From NCBI GenBank assembly GCA_032173965.1, contig CM063285.1:21673660-21737659 (forward strand): a DNA stretch of 64,000 nucleotides. The letters are read 5' to 3'. The notes under the pieces are model-generated. The model was not told where the DNA came from. It saw only the letters and a list, made by a program, of their open reading frames with translations, and did not search any database. A program made the translations under genes and the position numbers. The DNA comes from Sitta carolinensis (taxonomy: Eukaryota; Chordata; Aves; Passeriformes; Sittidae). Shown in pieces: positions 36,842-53,370 of the stretch (positions are counted from its first letter, which is position 1; every line of letters begins with the position of its first letter).

Positions 36842-36957
36842 CCAATGGCCGCGCGGGGGCCGCCGGCGCGGGCCCGCCCCCCGCCCGCCTGACCCTGCGC
36901 CGCCGCCGCCCGCCGGCCAATGGGGCCGCGCCGGGCGGGGCCGCGGTGGCGGCCAAT
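36842..36957 (+). promoter_or_regulatory. MSMO1: Forward CCAAT (NF-Y) box cluster
   Basis: Three forward CCAAT motifs (36842, 36917, 36953), each in a 'gccaatgg' setting that fits the extended NF-Y consensus. A fourth, reversed (ATTGG), is at 36796. The last lies a few tens of bases before the likely start of transcription. Confidence 0.65.
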
Positions 36958-36984
36958 GGGCGGCGCGCGGTGGCGCGGGCGGCG

Positions 36985-37023
36985 CGGCGGTTGGTGCTGC
37001 ACTCGCGGGGCTGCGGCCGCCAG
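36985..37023 (+). other. MSMO1: MSMO1 non-coding exon 1 (approximate start)
   Basis: The sequence ends 'cggccgccag' before donor GTGAGG at 37024, in the CpG island just after the CCAAT cluster. The exon holds no ATG. The start is not fixed by the sequence (no TATA box); it was placed by distance from the last CCAAT box. Confidence 0.55.
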
Positions 37024-37410
37024 GTGAGGGGCGCGGGGCGCGGGGCGCGGGCGGTGCGGGTGCAGGGGTGCGGGGTCCCCGGGGGAGCCCATCTGTCTCT
37101 GCTCGGCGTTCCCCGCGCCTGGGTGGCGAGTGTCCGCCGCCTGGCAGGGCCGGGCGGGACGGAGCAGCCCCGGTGCAGCGCGGCCCTGGCTCCTCTGCTC
37201 CCCGGTGGCGTGTTCGGGGGTGGCGGCGGTGGTTAAGAGCCTTGCGCGTCCGTCCGCCAGGGAGCTCGGGCTGTGAGCTGCCTTGGCTTCTGCTCTGCTG
37301 CTGTTAATCAGGAGTCGCAGCATCGTGATGTTGTTGCTAAGGAAGGAAAACGATAACTAATGTCGTTGGATTCTGGCTTGGTATGCTGCTTAATATGTGA
37401 GGGTAATTAC

Positions 37411-37573
37411 GCATTGGAATGGGCTGCCCAGGCTGGTGATGGAGTCACCCTCCCCAGAGGTGTTTAAGGAAAGACGGGATGTGGCACTTGGTGCTGCGGT
37501 CTAGTTGATAGGGTGGTGATGGTCACAGGTCATAGGATCTCAGAGCTCTTTTCCAGCCTGCGGTTCTGGGATT
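37411..37573 (+). mobile_element. CR1 LINE fragment (3' end), sense
   Basis: CR1 3'-end text in order: 'gaatgggctgcccaggctgg', 'gatggagtcaccctcccc', 'gaggtgtttaaggaaagac', 'gatgtggcactt', 'gatggtcacaggtcatagga' and 'ggttctggga' at the end. Edges are approximate. Confidence 0.88.
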
Positions 37574-37649
37574 TGTGTCAGATTTAGCCTAAGTGTACTG
37601 GCTGGGGATGGACCAGTGTCCTCTGGCCTGTGAGTTGCAAACGTACGAG

Positions 37650-38085
37650 AGTGAAAGATGGACCTGCTAAAGGGGTCCAGAGGAGGGCACTGGAAATGGT
37701 CAGAGGGCACATCATCAGTGGGGAGAGGCTGGAAGAGCTGGGGTTGCACAGCCTGGAGCAGAGAAGGTTTAAGGGACACTATACTGTGGTACATAAAGGG
37801 GGGGGTTTGCTAAGGCTTGTAGTGACAAACCACAGGGCACTGCTCTTGAACTGAAAATGGGTAGGTTTATATTTGGCGTAAGAATGATATTTTTACAATG
37901 AGAGTGCTGAAACCTTGGAACAGGTTGACCAGAAAAGTTGTGTATGCCCCATCCCTGGAAGTGTTTGAAGGCTGGGTGGAATGGTGTTTTAAGCCACTTG
38001 ATGGAGTGAAGAATGTCCCTGCCCATCCGAGGAGGGCTGGACTGTAAATGATGTTTAAAGGTCCCTTCCAAGCCAAACCGACAAG
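37650..38085 (+). mobile_element. CR1 LINE fragment, sense, second copy
   Basis: Consecutive CR1 blocks: 'aaaggggtccagaggagggc', 'tggtcagagggc', 'gctggaagagctggggttg', 'cagcctggagcagagaagg', 'ccccatccctggaagtgtt' and a 3' end 'aaaggtcccttccaagcc'. This is a longer copy than the one just upstream and in the same direction. Edges are approximate. Confidence 0.9.
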
Positions 38086-38682
38086 GACCCTAGCCTGTGG
38101 GAATGGCATGAGTTTGGGCCACCTGCAAGAATGCAGCCTCTTTGATTTTGGGAGCTGTGAGGAAAAGTTCATTACTAAGGGAAAGTTGGATTGCTTCAAG
38201 CCTGCTGCGGTGTTGATGCAGGGATTTTGGTTCGCAGCCATGAGAAAAATGGGACTGGATAATCAAGATATCACAGTTAATTAATATGTTAATTTTTTTT
38301 TTGAACCTTTTCGATGCTCTTTTAGTACAGAATACAATTACCCCACAAAAACCTTGAAATAAGTTTGTCTAGTAATTAATACTTCTTTATCCTTTTGGTC
38401 CCTTGATATAATCTCAAACCCTAGGAGCTGATTGCCTCTGAAATTGGTTTGCCTCTCAAACCAGTCCAAAGCTTTGTTCTTTTATGCTATTGTGTATGAA
38501 GAGAATCTGTCATTCCTGTTGTTTGTCAGCTTTTACTTTAAAACTAGGTAATGACTCTATCATGTAATGTAATTTTTTTTCTTTGAATATTAACTTCTGT
38601 TTATTGAATTTTTCTCAAAATTTGCAGGTTACTTACAGACAGCTGCAGAAGAATTGTAATTGTGATGTTTTATGTTTGAACC

Positions 38683-44745
<6,063 letters not shown>

Positions 44746-45495
44746 ATTTCCAGTGTAAAAGTCAGCTTTTGCTTTTCTGTAAAGCAAAATAGTGATTGGG
44801 TGTTTAGCATAAATCTTGTTCCCTGCTGCTAAGAGGTAGGGAAAAACAGCTAATTGAACTGCAGTATCTTTCTAATGGAATGTTTTCTATTTTATATGTA
44901 AGTACTGCATATATTTTAACTACAGATTTAAAGATGATGGAAAAAAACAGAGATGACTTGTGTCTATCTTTTTTCTTTTTGACAAGAAACAAATCAGTTT
45001 TATCTATAATGTTGCCCATTTTTGGATCCAGGTAGAATTATGTATTTACACTGAAGTTCCTCTTAGTTTTTTTAAATATATATTATTAAATTTATAATAT
45101 TAAATAGCAAAAGTTATTAACTAGCATCAGCACTGTATTATTTAAATATTGGGTAAAAATATTGCTTGAAACCAAAACATCTGTTAGTAGGAAGCTTGGA
45201 CAGGTCTTTGGCACACTGGATAATGTGAACTGCTAATAACAGAATACTTGGCATAACATGAGTTACCAGAGACATTCCTGATGTAGATTTATTATGTTAT
45301 TTTAGATTACAGGTTAAAAGAACAGAATTTTTTATCTGAAGACACTGGTTTTTGCTGCTCTCTTGAAGTTGGTCTGTCAGTGTACTTAGCATTTACATTA
45401 CATTCTTCTCTATGTGTTGTAATTTGCTGATCTGACTTGTTGCTTTATTTGCACTTGTGACTGATGAAATAAACGTGGTTTGGTTTGATATGTGT
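44746..45495 (+). other. MSMO1: MSMO1 3' UTR
   Basis: AT-rich sequence from the stop codon to just after the AATAAA at 45468-45473, which is followed by a GT-rich stretch (cgtggtttggtttg). The end is inferred from that signal. Confidence 0.8.
45468..45473 (+). terminator. MSMO1: Poly(A) signal, MSMO1
   Basis: AATAAA with a GT-rich downstream element immediately after it; about 725 bases past the stop codon. Confidence 0.75.
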
Positions 45496-48400
45496 ATTAT
45501 ACTTTTCATATGCTTTTAAACACAAAGCTGTGGTAAAACCACATAGGATACAGAGTTTTACTCATCATCTCTTTAATGAAGAAGCATTATTTGTTAGGAT
45601 GGTTTGCAGCAGTGCCATCTGTTAAACTACTTTATGGAGGCAGCAGTAAGAAATGGAAACAGAGAACATGTAAATTCTGGTTTTTGTTTTGAAGGACTTG
45701 GATACATAACTGCTCAATGTAGCAGAATCTTTTGGGTTGAGTGCATTCTCAGGCTTGATCACAAAATCAACTACTTGAGTTGCACTAGTCACAGAAGCAG
45801 TAGTCTAATATTTTTGCACCTACTCTAAGTATTTGTCTGTTGCACAGGAAATAACAGTGAAGGGCTTAAACCCTTAGAAGATCTTCCACTTTGTGCTGTA
45901 ATGTCAGCTGCTTGTCAGACTTCAAATGCCACTTCATCTACTCCACAAGTCCCGTAGAAGACTTGACAGTGTTTTGCTTACTCAAGACCACACCTGGATT
46001 TTAGTGCTGCTGCAGTCTGGTATAACTGTCAAAACACACAATCCAGTGAAAATGCAGATGAGATCAGGCTTCTAACAAAAAGTAAGGTGTTAATGACATG
46101 CAGAATGACTCAGATATTACTTGAGATGTGAAAGTAGTTCAGATTCCTCTGTATATGTTTTGCAGAAACTTCTTTATCTGTATCCCTGTTGAAATTAAGT
46201 ATTTTTCCCCTTCCCTCTAAAAAGAAGTAAAAGAAAATGTATTTGCCTATGGCAGATGAACAGAAGCTGAAATCCCTGCATTGTTCAGCTTTTAGCAGGG
46301 ACTGGTACTTAGGCCTTGCTGAATCCATATGCACTGCTTGCCTGAACTCTCCACGGTGGAAGCAACCTCTTTAATCAGATTTCAAAGATGGCCATTATCC
46401 TCTGCTTTGGCAACTCCCACTCGCATCCTGCAGCTGCAGCTATACTTTTCTTTATTTGACTGAAGCATTAGCCTAAAAATACAAGGAGCTTTCAGAGCTT
46501 CAGCTTTTCCCTGTGAACATCATTCCATTTGTTTGTTCTCAGCCTGCTGGCTCATGCCTCCGCTCACACTGCCACAAAATTAGGCACAACTGGGAACCAC
46601 TTGCTTAAATGTTCCAGTAAAGGTATTTGTAAAAGCTTGGTGTCTCCTCAGCTCTTGGAAAGCTGAAGCAGAGTAATAAAAACATGATGGGATTGACTTG
46701 CAAAGTTGTAACGTATATTCCATTCTTCAAGAGGTTTAAAAATAAAGAATGTGATTTTAACATGCTATCATTTGGGGAAGTGTGCATGGGGGTTTTTTGG
46801 ACCTTTTAAAATGAGTTGAATCCATGTTTTTCTGACACCCACTGCTATTTTAGTTTTTTGGGTTATTTTATGTACATCCTTAGTGTACAGTGTGATCACA
46901 TCATTGCTTTTGATCCTCTTTCTTTAACAAATCCCTAGAGAATTATGCAAACTGTGCTTGCTAAATTTATTTTTTGCAGAAAAAAATGTGCCTGCTGGAT
47001 CTCTCAACACAGGAACTCGCATTTGAAAACCACAGGCTTCTTTTCTTCAGGACTCAGATGGACCTGCATTTTACCACCAGCCCACTGCTTTTTCAATGGG
47101 TTAACAGTTTTGGGTCTTCACAATGCACAACAAAACCTTACACAGTCAGTTGTCCTTTATCTTCTTCAACAAGAAGGCAGATTTAAATATGGTAGGACAG
47201 GGGAGTAAGTGGGGGAGGAACATTTTCCACTACATTATCTTTTCCTGAAAGTCCAGTTTAGCTTAATTAGAGCACATCTGTAGGAAATAAGTTTTTACTG
47301 TCCCTTAGGATATGACAATAATTAAGTCCTATGTAAACCATGAATTAATTTCTTGGAGTTAATGTCAAAAACCCCCATGAAACCTGAAAAATATTATAAA
47401 CTATAATGATTAGGATTGCAAAATAATCAACTGCTTTTGGCAGCTGATATGAAATACAAAATAAGGTGGTTTATTTTACACTACAGCACAGCATGACAGA
47501 AAATATGAATATTGAGTGATATGATTATAAGATTATATGACTTCATTTATTTTCCTCACAGAGTTATGCTTCATGTGTTATGATATTTTTTTTTAACTGT
47601 GATATGTTTCTAGATTTTCAATGTTCATTTTTGTTGAAAAATTACATTATTGAAATCTTCACTATGGCTACTGATAGATACTGCTAATCACAGTGTCTGG
47701 TTAATTGCCTCCAAGTTTCTGCCCAATTATGGTCGCCTCTTACTCTGGCAGTTGCACCCCTCTGGCGTATCTCATTCATTGAAACCTATAAGTGGCAGGT
47801 TCAGGGAAAAGGCAACTTTGTGTCATTAGTTCTTACTATAATTTTCTGTCTGTGAAGGTAGTAAATACAGTAGTCAAATCAATTTTCAATTTACTTTTCA
47901 CCAACTCACCAGATTGTATCTTCCTCCAAGGTAAGGCATTCCCTCTGTTTCTCAAGTCACTTCTGTGACTTGTCTCTGAATTTTTAGTCTTGTTTCAGCT
48001 GTAGATATCAGAAGTGTAGGTCCAGGTTGTTCTCTCTAAGACCACCTTGTGATATAATCACATACCCCTCTTAATCATTAGCCTTATGTCTAAGCAATGT
48101 ATTTTTTAATGTAGAAAAATTACATTACCCATCTCTAGTGATCTCTCAATGCTGCTGGCAATGCTGCTTGCCAGACTGTCATCTGTGTTTTACATTTCTT
48201 GTTATTAAGTGTAATTCACAATTTACTGCTCTGAAATATTTAAATGTGCTTGACTTACCAAATAAATCACATTCCAGGGCTGCTATATCCTTATTATTCA
48301 CCATTCTTTGTCATCCACGAGTTTTAATCATTTATGATTCACATTTATGTAATCACTGAATAAATTAACCCTTGGACTTGAAATACCAGTCCCTTGTGGA

Positions 48401-49705
48401 AGACCAGAAGAATTCTCCTCTAAGATCATGATTCACCACTTTTAAAAAGCCGTATCAGCCATTTTTTTAAACCCTCACAATGATCCTGCATGGCAGTTTC
48501 TCTGTGTGAGTACTTGGCACCACAGCCAGGCTATGGCATCTCTCAGAAACCTAGCATCACCCCAGGAGCAGTTATTACTCCTGCAAACTTGAACAAGAGG
48601 CAGCAATGAGACACTGCCATTTGTGTATGTGCAAATGTCAAATACATCTTGTATGAAATTTAAGTTACAGGCTATAGAGTATCGATGCAGAATTGTTACA
48701 TATATAAGATGGTCACCCAATAAGAAAACAGTTCTAAATACCTGATGGGGTTGGGTTTCAGTAACACGTGTGAGTCATCTAACAGCTGGAGGCAATAAAT
48801 GATTTGGTCTTGTAGTAAACAATTTGGAAGGTGGGTAGGTTTTTTCCTTCTCCCACTCTGTAACCTCCTGCATAAGTGACTTGTCTGTTGGTTTGTTTTT
48901 TTTTTTTTTTTGATGGTATTTCTTTTGCCCTGCCTTACATTAATCACCTTCTCAAGATACTGGAAGAGCCTCAGCTTCCTATAACTCAACCCTGTTTTGC
49001 AAGTCTATCCAGGAAATAGAGCCACTGAGTTGTGAGACATTTTGAAGGTTGGTCATAGATGCTTCTGTCTTGAAGATGCTGCTTCAGGTGACCACAGCTG
49101 TCAGGTGTAATACATGGGAATATAATCAGCACCCTGGTAAGTGGTGTAAAATCTTACAGTTACTGTTATCTCTATTTCCTTGCCTGCTTTGTCAACACTG
49201 AGATAACTGTTCTCTCTTTTAAATTGATTGGAGTTATTTTATTCCTAGCATTAAAACTTCTTTCCAAATATAAACCAGAGAAGTTCAGTGTTTCTATGAT
49301 GTACGTATTAGCTGTAATTTGTTATTAATAATATATATATCTGGTCTCCATCATAGAGTGTTTTTAGGATTTCTGATTTTCCACATGTACTTCCATATGT
49401 GCTTGTAATGGACATAGATTTAGGGTTATCTTTCTGCATAATAAAAGAAAATAGTTGCCTTAGCCTTTTTGTCTTGTCACACAAATAAAAAAAACATGCA
49501 AAGACTTGAAAGTCTTGTAAGCAAAATTCCAAGCGTGAGTTTATTTTGGAAAATATATTTGTATGCTTCCTGGTGAATAATGATTTGCTGAAAAAGATTC
49601 AGGCAAATCAAAAGTATTAATGGAAATGGAAATTTTGAATCAGAAAATTCTGTTTGGCCAAAGGAATAAAGTAATCTGTAAATGTTACTTTATGTTATAT
49701 GGTGT

Positions 49706-49725
49706 TATATATATATATATATATA
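49706..49725. repeat. (TA)10 microsatellite
   Basis: Ten uninterrupted TA units, 'gt' before and 'agtg' after. Likely length-variable. Confidence 0.95.
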
Positions 49726-51778
49726 AGTGTTATATGTTTTTTGTGTACATGTAGATTTGTCTACAAATAAGTACTTTTGGAAATGTCAACGAATTTATAT
49801 TTTTGTAATTACTGAGTTATTTACGCTGTGTCTTTTGGCAAAATATAACTTAGTATTTGCTGCATCATATTCAGCTATAAAAGAGAGGTAAAGCAGATTT
49901 TAAATCTACTGATTAGTAGGCTTCCTGGAGCACTTGTGCTCCATTCACTGCTCTCGTTAGTATTAGCAGCTTAGAAGGCTATGCCCAGGTGCCTGGTTAT
50001 TCTTATGGGCTGGGAATGGTCTTGGGGTTGGAGCATTTCTCTGAGACTAAGGCAAGTGCCAAAACTTTTCCATATTACAAGGAAATTTTGCCTTTGAAGA
50101 TAATTATCCCTGAACTATGGAAAATAGGAGGAAGGATTAGATACAAAGGAAGACATCAATTTATTCCTCCTACTCAGTTCTGCATATGCTCCTCTGCTGT
50201 CTGTGAATTTAAGTACTGGGTTTTATTCCCTTATTAAAAATAAATTAATATGTGTGAGCTCAAATATTTGATAGTGTATAAACCACCCTGCTTTACACAA
50301 GATATAAAAACACATGCATAAGTACACATTGTCTTAAATTTTTTAAGAGTGGGGGTGAATAAGTATGAAAACCAAAGTAAATCTATTCAGATCTAGATGT
50401 GAGACTACTTTTATGTAGTGGAATTTGCTGCTTGAGGAGATGAAAATAAATAGATGATTTCTCAGCCTACTTGTATCTTTCAATGATGTATTTTGGCCAA
50501 TTACATTGGAAGAGAAGCCAGTGAAAGTTGCTACAAAGAACAAAAGGGAGGCTTTTTGTATCAGAATGTTCTCCCAGAAAACAATAATGTAACCAGCATC
50601 ACCAAATTTGTTTATTTCGTATGTTGAGTTCAAGGAAAAGTGAAGGAGAATATACAACTAACCTCCTAAATGGTTCTAAGCACCACTACCTTGCTGTTCT
50701 TCCATCCAACCTTTATACCGTCCATCTTGCATTCCACCTGTGTGGCCTCTCCACCCTTCTGTGATTGGCCCTGCCCCATTCAGCATCGCAGCTCTCTTTA
50801 CCTTTCACACTGCTCACCTGTCCTACACACCTGCAACCTATTAGGGAGGAGGCTCGGCAGCGGCCCCATTCCCAATCACCACAAACTGTGCCCAGAAAAG
50901 TGATGAAGAAAAGGAATATTTAGCCTGTGATGAGTGTAGCCAATACTGCTAAGCAACGTGAATCTTTTGAATGTTAGGTCAGCTACTGTTACTTGCAGTT
51001 CCACTTGGAGCACTGAGAGGGCTGCACACGTTGCACATACTTCTAAAGCAGTGTGATATCATAAACAATTTTTTTAATGTAGTTCTATCAATCCTTTTAG
51101 AAGGGAGAATCAGAGAGAGAGTCCTTTTGTGGTCTTAAATTCAAACAGTGATCTTGGTCAGAGAAAAACACCATATCAAGGAGTCTCTCTATGTCCAAGA
51201 CTTGCAAAACACTTAGTGCAAATTAATGTTGTGATAACCTCAGAGCTAATGGGACATGCTATGACAGGCATCTCCAAAAATTTTCTAGCAGTAAGAATGA
51301 AGAGTTGCAGGCTCCAAAAAGTGCTCTGAAGGTACCTTTGCAAGTGGTTGCCTGCTTTTAAACCTCGAATTAAACTGGACAGGGCAGCTTCTGAACCCAG
51401 TTGGCTTTGAAAAATGGTGAGAACTGGAAGGGCTGAACTTTGATTCTTGCTATGAAGAAACACATCAAGTAATTCAGGATTGACCTTCAGGGCCCTGGAA
51501 GGTAACGAGTATAGGTAAATAGAGACAGATATTGATATTCAAGTATTTATGTATAGTAGTTGTACATTTAGGTCTGTGTTTCAGGTACTGGATCACTTTC
51601 TGAGTTGGAGCATCACCAAAGGTCAGTGAGAGCATCCTCCTAGAACAGATTGTGTCCATTATCACCTTATTTGAGGTAGATACCCACATTTTAGGAAAAT
51701 ATCTATAATATCACCAAAGATTATTAAAAAAATCTTCCTGAAAAATTATTCAGTATTAATTGCTAATAGAAGGAGTTG

Positions 51779-51820
51779 TTCACCCATTTAAATTAAAGGT
51801 TCACCCATTTAAATTAAAGG
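51779..51820. repeat. 21-base tandem duplication (2 copies)
   Basis: The unit starts 'ttcacccatttaaatta' and ends 'aagg'; it occurs twice, head to tail and identical (51779-51799 and 51800-51820). Probably a recent replication slip. Confidence 0.9.
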
Positions 51821-52429
51821 ATCAGAATAAACTTGCATTAAATTATTGAGAACAACATTCTGTTTGTAGAAGGATGAATTGTATGCGTACTTTTCAAAAT
51901 TTTGAACCTCTCAAAATTTTCCAGCAAGTCTTTTTGTCCTTAAAAAAAAAAAAAAATTCAAGCAAGCAAAAAAAAACCCCAAAGCCCAAATCAACAACCT
52001 GATACGGAAATTGCTTTTTAGCATTTAGCCTTTTGCTTTTAGAACTCGTCCTTTACAGGCTTTTCCAACATAATCTAAACAGCTATGCCTATAAAGACAA
52101 GCTGAAAAGAACAAGACTTCAGAAGTCCTGCAGTCTAGAAGGAACTGATTTATTAATATATGGTGAAATGTTATACACACGAGCATTTGCTTTGAACAGA
52201 CTGGGGCGTGCTCTCCAAGTACACTGTCTGTATCAGAAACTAAGTCTTGCTTTGTCCTCTTCTTTCCGATTCAGCAAAGACGCCTTATAAATGAGGAGCA
52301 AAGCGACCTTACAGGACGGTTTATAATTTTCCCTGTCAATGAAATGCATTTGTGTTGCCCTGCAATAGCACTGAATCATCCGTGGGGCACTCTGTTACTT
52401 TACGTTTGTGGCAGTGGGCTAACCCCCTG

Positions 52430-53370
52430 GGACCGCTTGAAAGGACGAGGCGGTGCGGAAAACAAGCACCCGGATTCTCGCAGCGTCTTTTTCGCAGCTG
52501 GTCGACGACAACAGCTTGAGCAGCTTTCGCCCGCACCGTGCGGCCGCGGCGCCCGCCCTCCGCGGGAGCGCTCGGGACGCGGAGCGGGCGGAGCGGCCGG
52601 TCCTGCCCCGCCCCGCCCCACCGCCCCCGGCTCCCCCCGCTCCCGGCTTCCCTCCCTGCCTCGCTGGGTGCCGCCGGCGCTGGCGGAGCGGCAGGCGGGC
52701 GGGATGGCGGCGCGGCTGCGGGTGCTGCTGCTGGCGCTGTGCGCGGTGCTCGCTGCCTGCCGGGCCGCGGCAGAGCCGGCGGCGGGGGCGGCCAGCCGGC
52801 GACGGCGGCTGAGCGCCGAGGAGGGCATCTCCTTCGAGTACCACCGCTACGCCGAGCTGCGGGAGGCGCTGGTGGCCGTGTGGCTGCAGTGCCCCGCCAT
52901 CAGCAGGATCTACACGGTGGGGCGCAGCGCCGAGGGCCGGGAGCTCCTGGTGATCGAGATCTCGGACCGGCCCGGCGAGCACGAGCCCGGTAAGGGGGGC
53001 GGCGCCCGCGGCCGGCGCTGCCCGCACCTGTGCGCAGGTAACGGCGGCGGGCGCGGTCCCTGCAACGCTCGCTGCGGCACCGCACCCGCTGTCAGCGACC
53101 GGCCGCGGCCGGCGCGGAGCGGCTTTGCGCCGCTGCCGCTGGATTTAGCGGCCGTTGCAGCAAGGAGCGCTTGGATTCTCCATAAAATGTTCGCAGCGGG
53201 CGCCCGGCGCGGTTCGCTGGCAGGGCGGGCGCTGGGCGCCCTTCCCCGCACGAACCGCAGCGCCCGGGGAAGGGCGTGAGGCAGCAGCGTGCCCGTGGGA
53301 GCGGCGTGTCACGGCCACGCTGTCCCCGGGGATGTGTCACCCACCGCGGCACGAGTGCCTCGGGATACGT
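52430..53370 (+). promoter_or_regulatory. CPE: CpG island at the CPE promoter and exon 1
   Basis: A sharp rise in GC and CpG around CPE exon 1. Upstream of the start codon is a run of GC boxes (gccccgccccgccccaccg, from about 52604) that fits Sp1-type binding. There is no clear TATA box at a fitting distance, so transcription starts are not placed. The island continues into the first part of intron 1. Confidence 0.8.
52704..52989 (+). CDS. CPE: CPE exon 1: carboxypeptidase E N-terminus (partial gene)
   Basis: CPE is a zinc metallocarboxypeptidase of secretory granules that trims C-terminal Lys/Arg from prohormone intermediates and helps sort prohormones. The exon encodes 95 residues plus one base. 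It has a signal peptide ([18 protein letters not shown], residues 1-18 and a little beyond), a short pro-segment ending in the basic site RRRR (32-35), then [28 protein letters not shown] and [12 protein letters not shown], which match human CPE closely. The start ATG lies in gggATGg. The donor GTAAGG at 52990 follows HEPG, the same junction as in human. The zinc-binding and catalytic residues are in later exons outside the window. The frame is also open upstream of the ATG, but this is GC-rich 5' sequence without similarity. Confidence 0.97.

Larger units (their letters stand above)
36330..37270 (+). promoter_or_regulatory. MSMO1: CpG island / MSMO1 promoter
   Basis: A sharp change to very GC- and CpG-rich sequence in an AT-rich region. 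It contains GC boxes (for example 'gggcgggg' at 36934-36941), four CCAAT boxes (36796-36800 reversed, 36842-36846, 36917-36921, 36953-36957) and an SRE-like site at 36824-36833. It ends on a donor (37024) that fits a first non-coding exon. MSMO1 is a known SREBP target in vertebrates, and adjacent CCAAT (NF-Y) and SRE sites are the usual arrangement. The long open frames seen here on both strands come from the GC bias and are not genes. Confidence 0.85.
37024..38627 (+). other. MSMO1: MSMO1 intron 1
   Basis: The intron between the non-coding first exon and the exon with the start codon. It begins GTGAGG in the CpG island and ends 'tttgcag'. Two CR1 fragments in the same orientation fill much of it (37411-37573 and about 37650-38085). 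Confidence 0.7.
45496..52430. other. Intergenic region between MSMO1 and CPE
   Basis: About 7 kb without a recognisable gene. It holds a (TA)10 microsatellite at 49706-49725, a T run at 48897-48911, a 21-base exact tandem duplication at 51779-51820, and a stretch (about 47880-48620) whose wording faintly resembles an old antisense CR1-like repeat, too diverged to call. The open frames are short and unrecognised. Confidence 0.75.

Noticed and set aside
36434..37323. Long open frames on both strands in the MSMO1 CpG island (up to 274 codons)
   Set aside because: They overlap each other in several frames and are Pro/Arg/Ala/Gly-rich, the pattern of CpG-rich DNA with few stop codons.
52400..53352. 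Minus-strand and alternative-frame open frames over CPE exon 1
   Set aside because: They are shadows of GC-rich DNA; only the frame of 52704-52989 matches a known protein with a fitting donor site.
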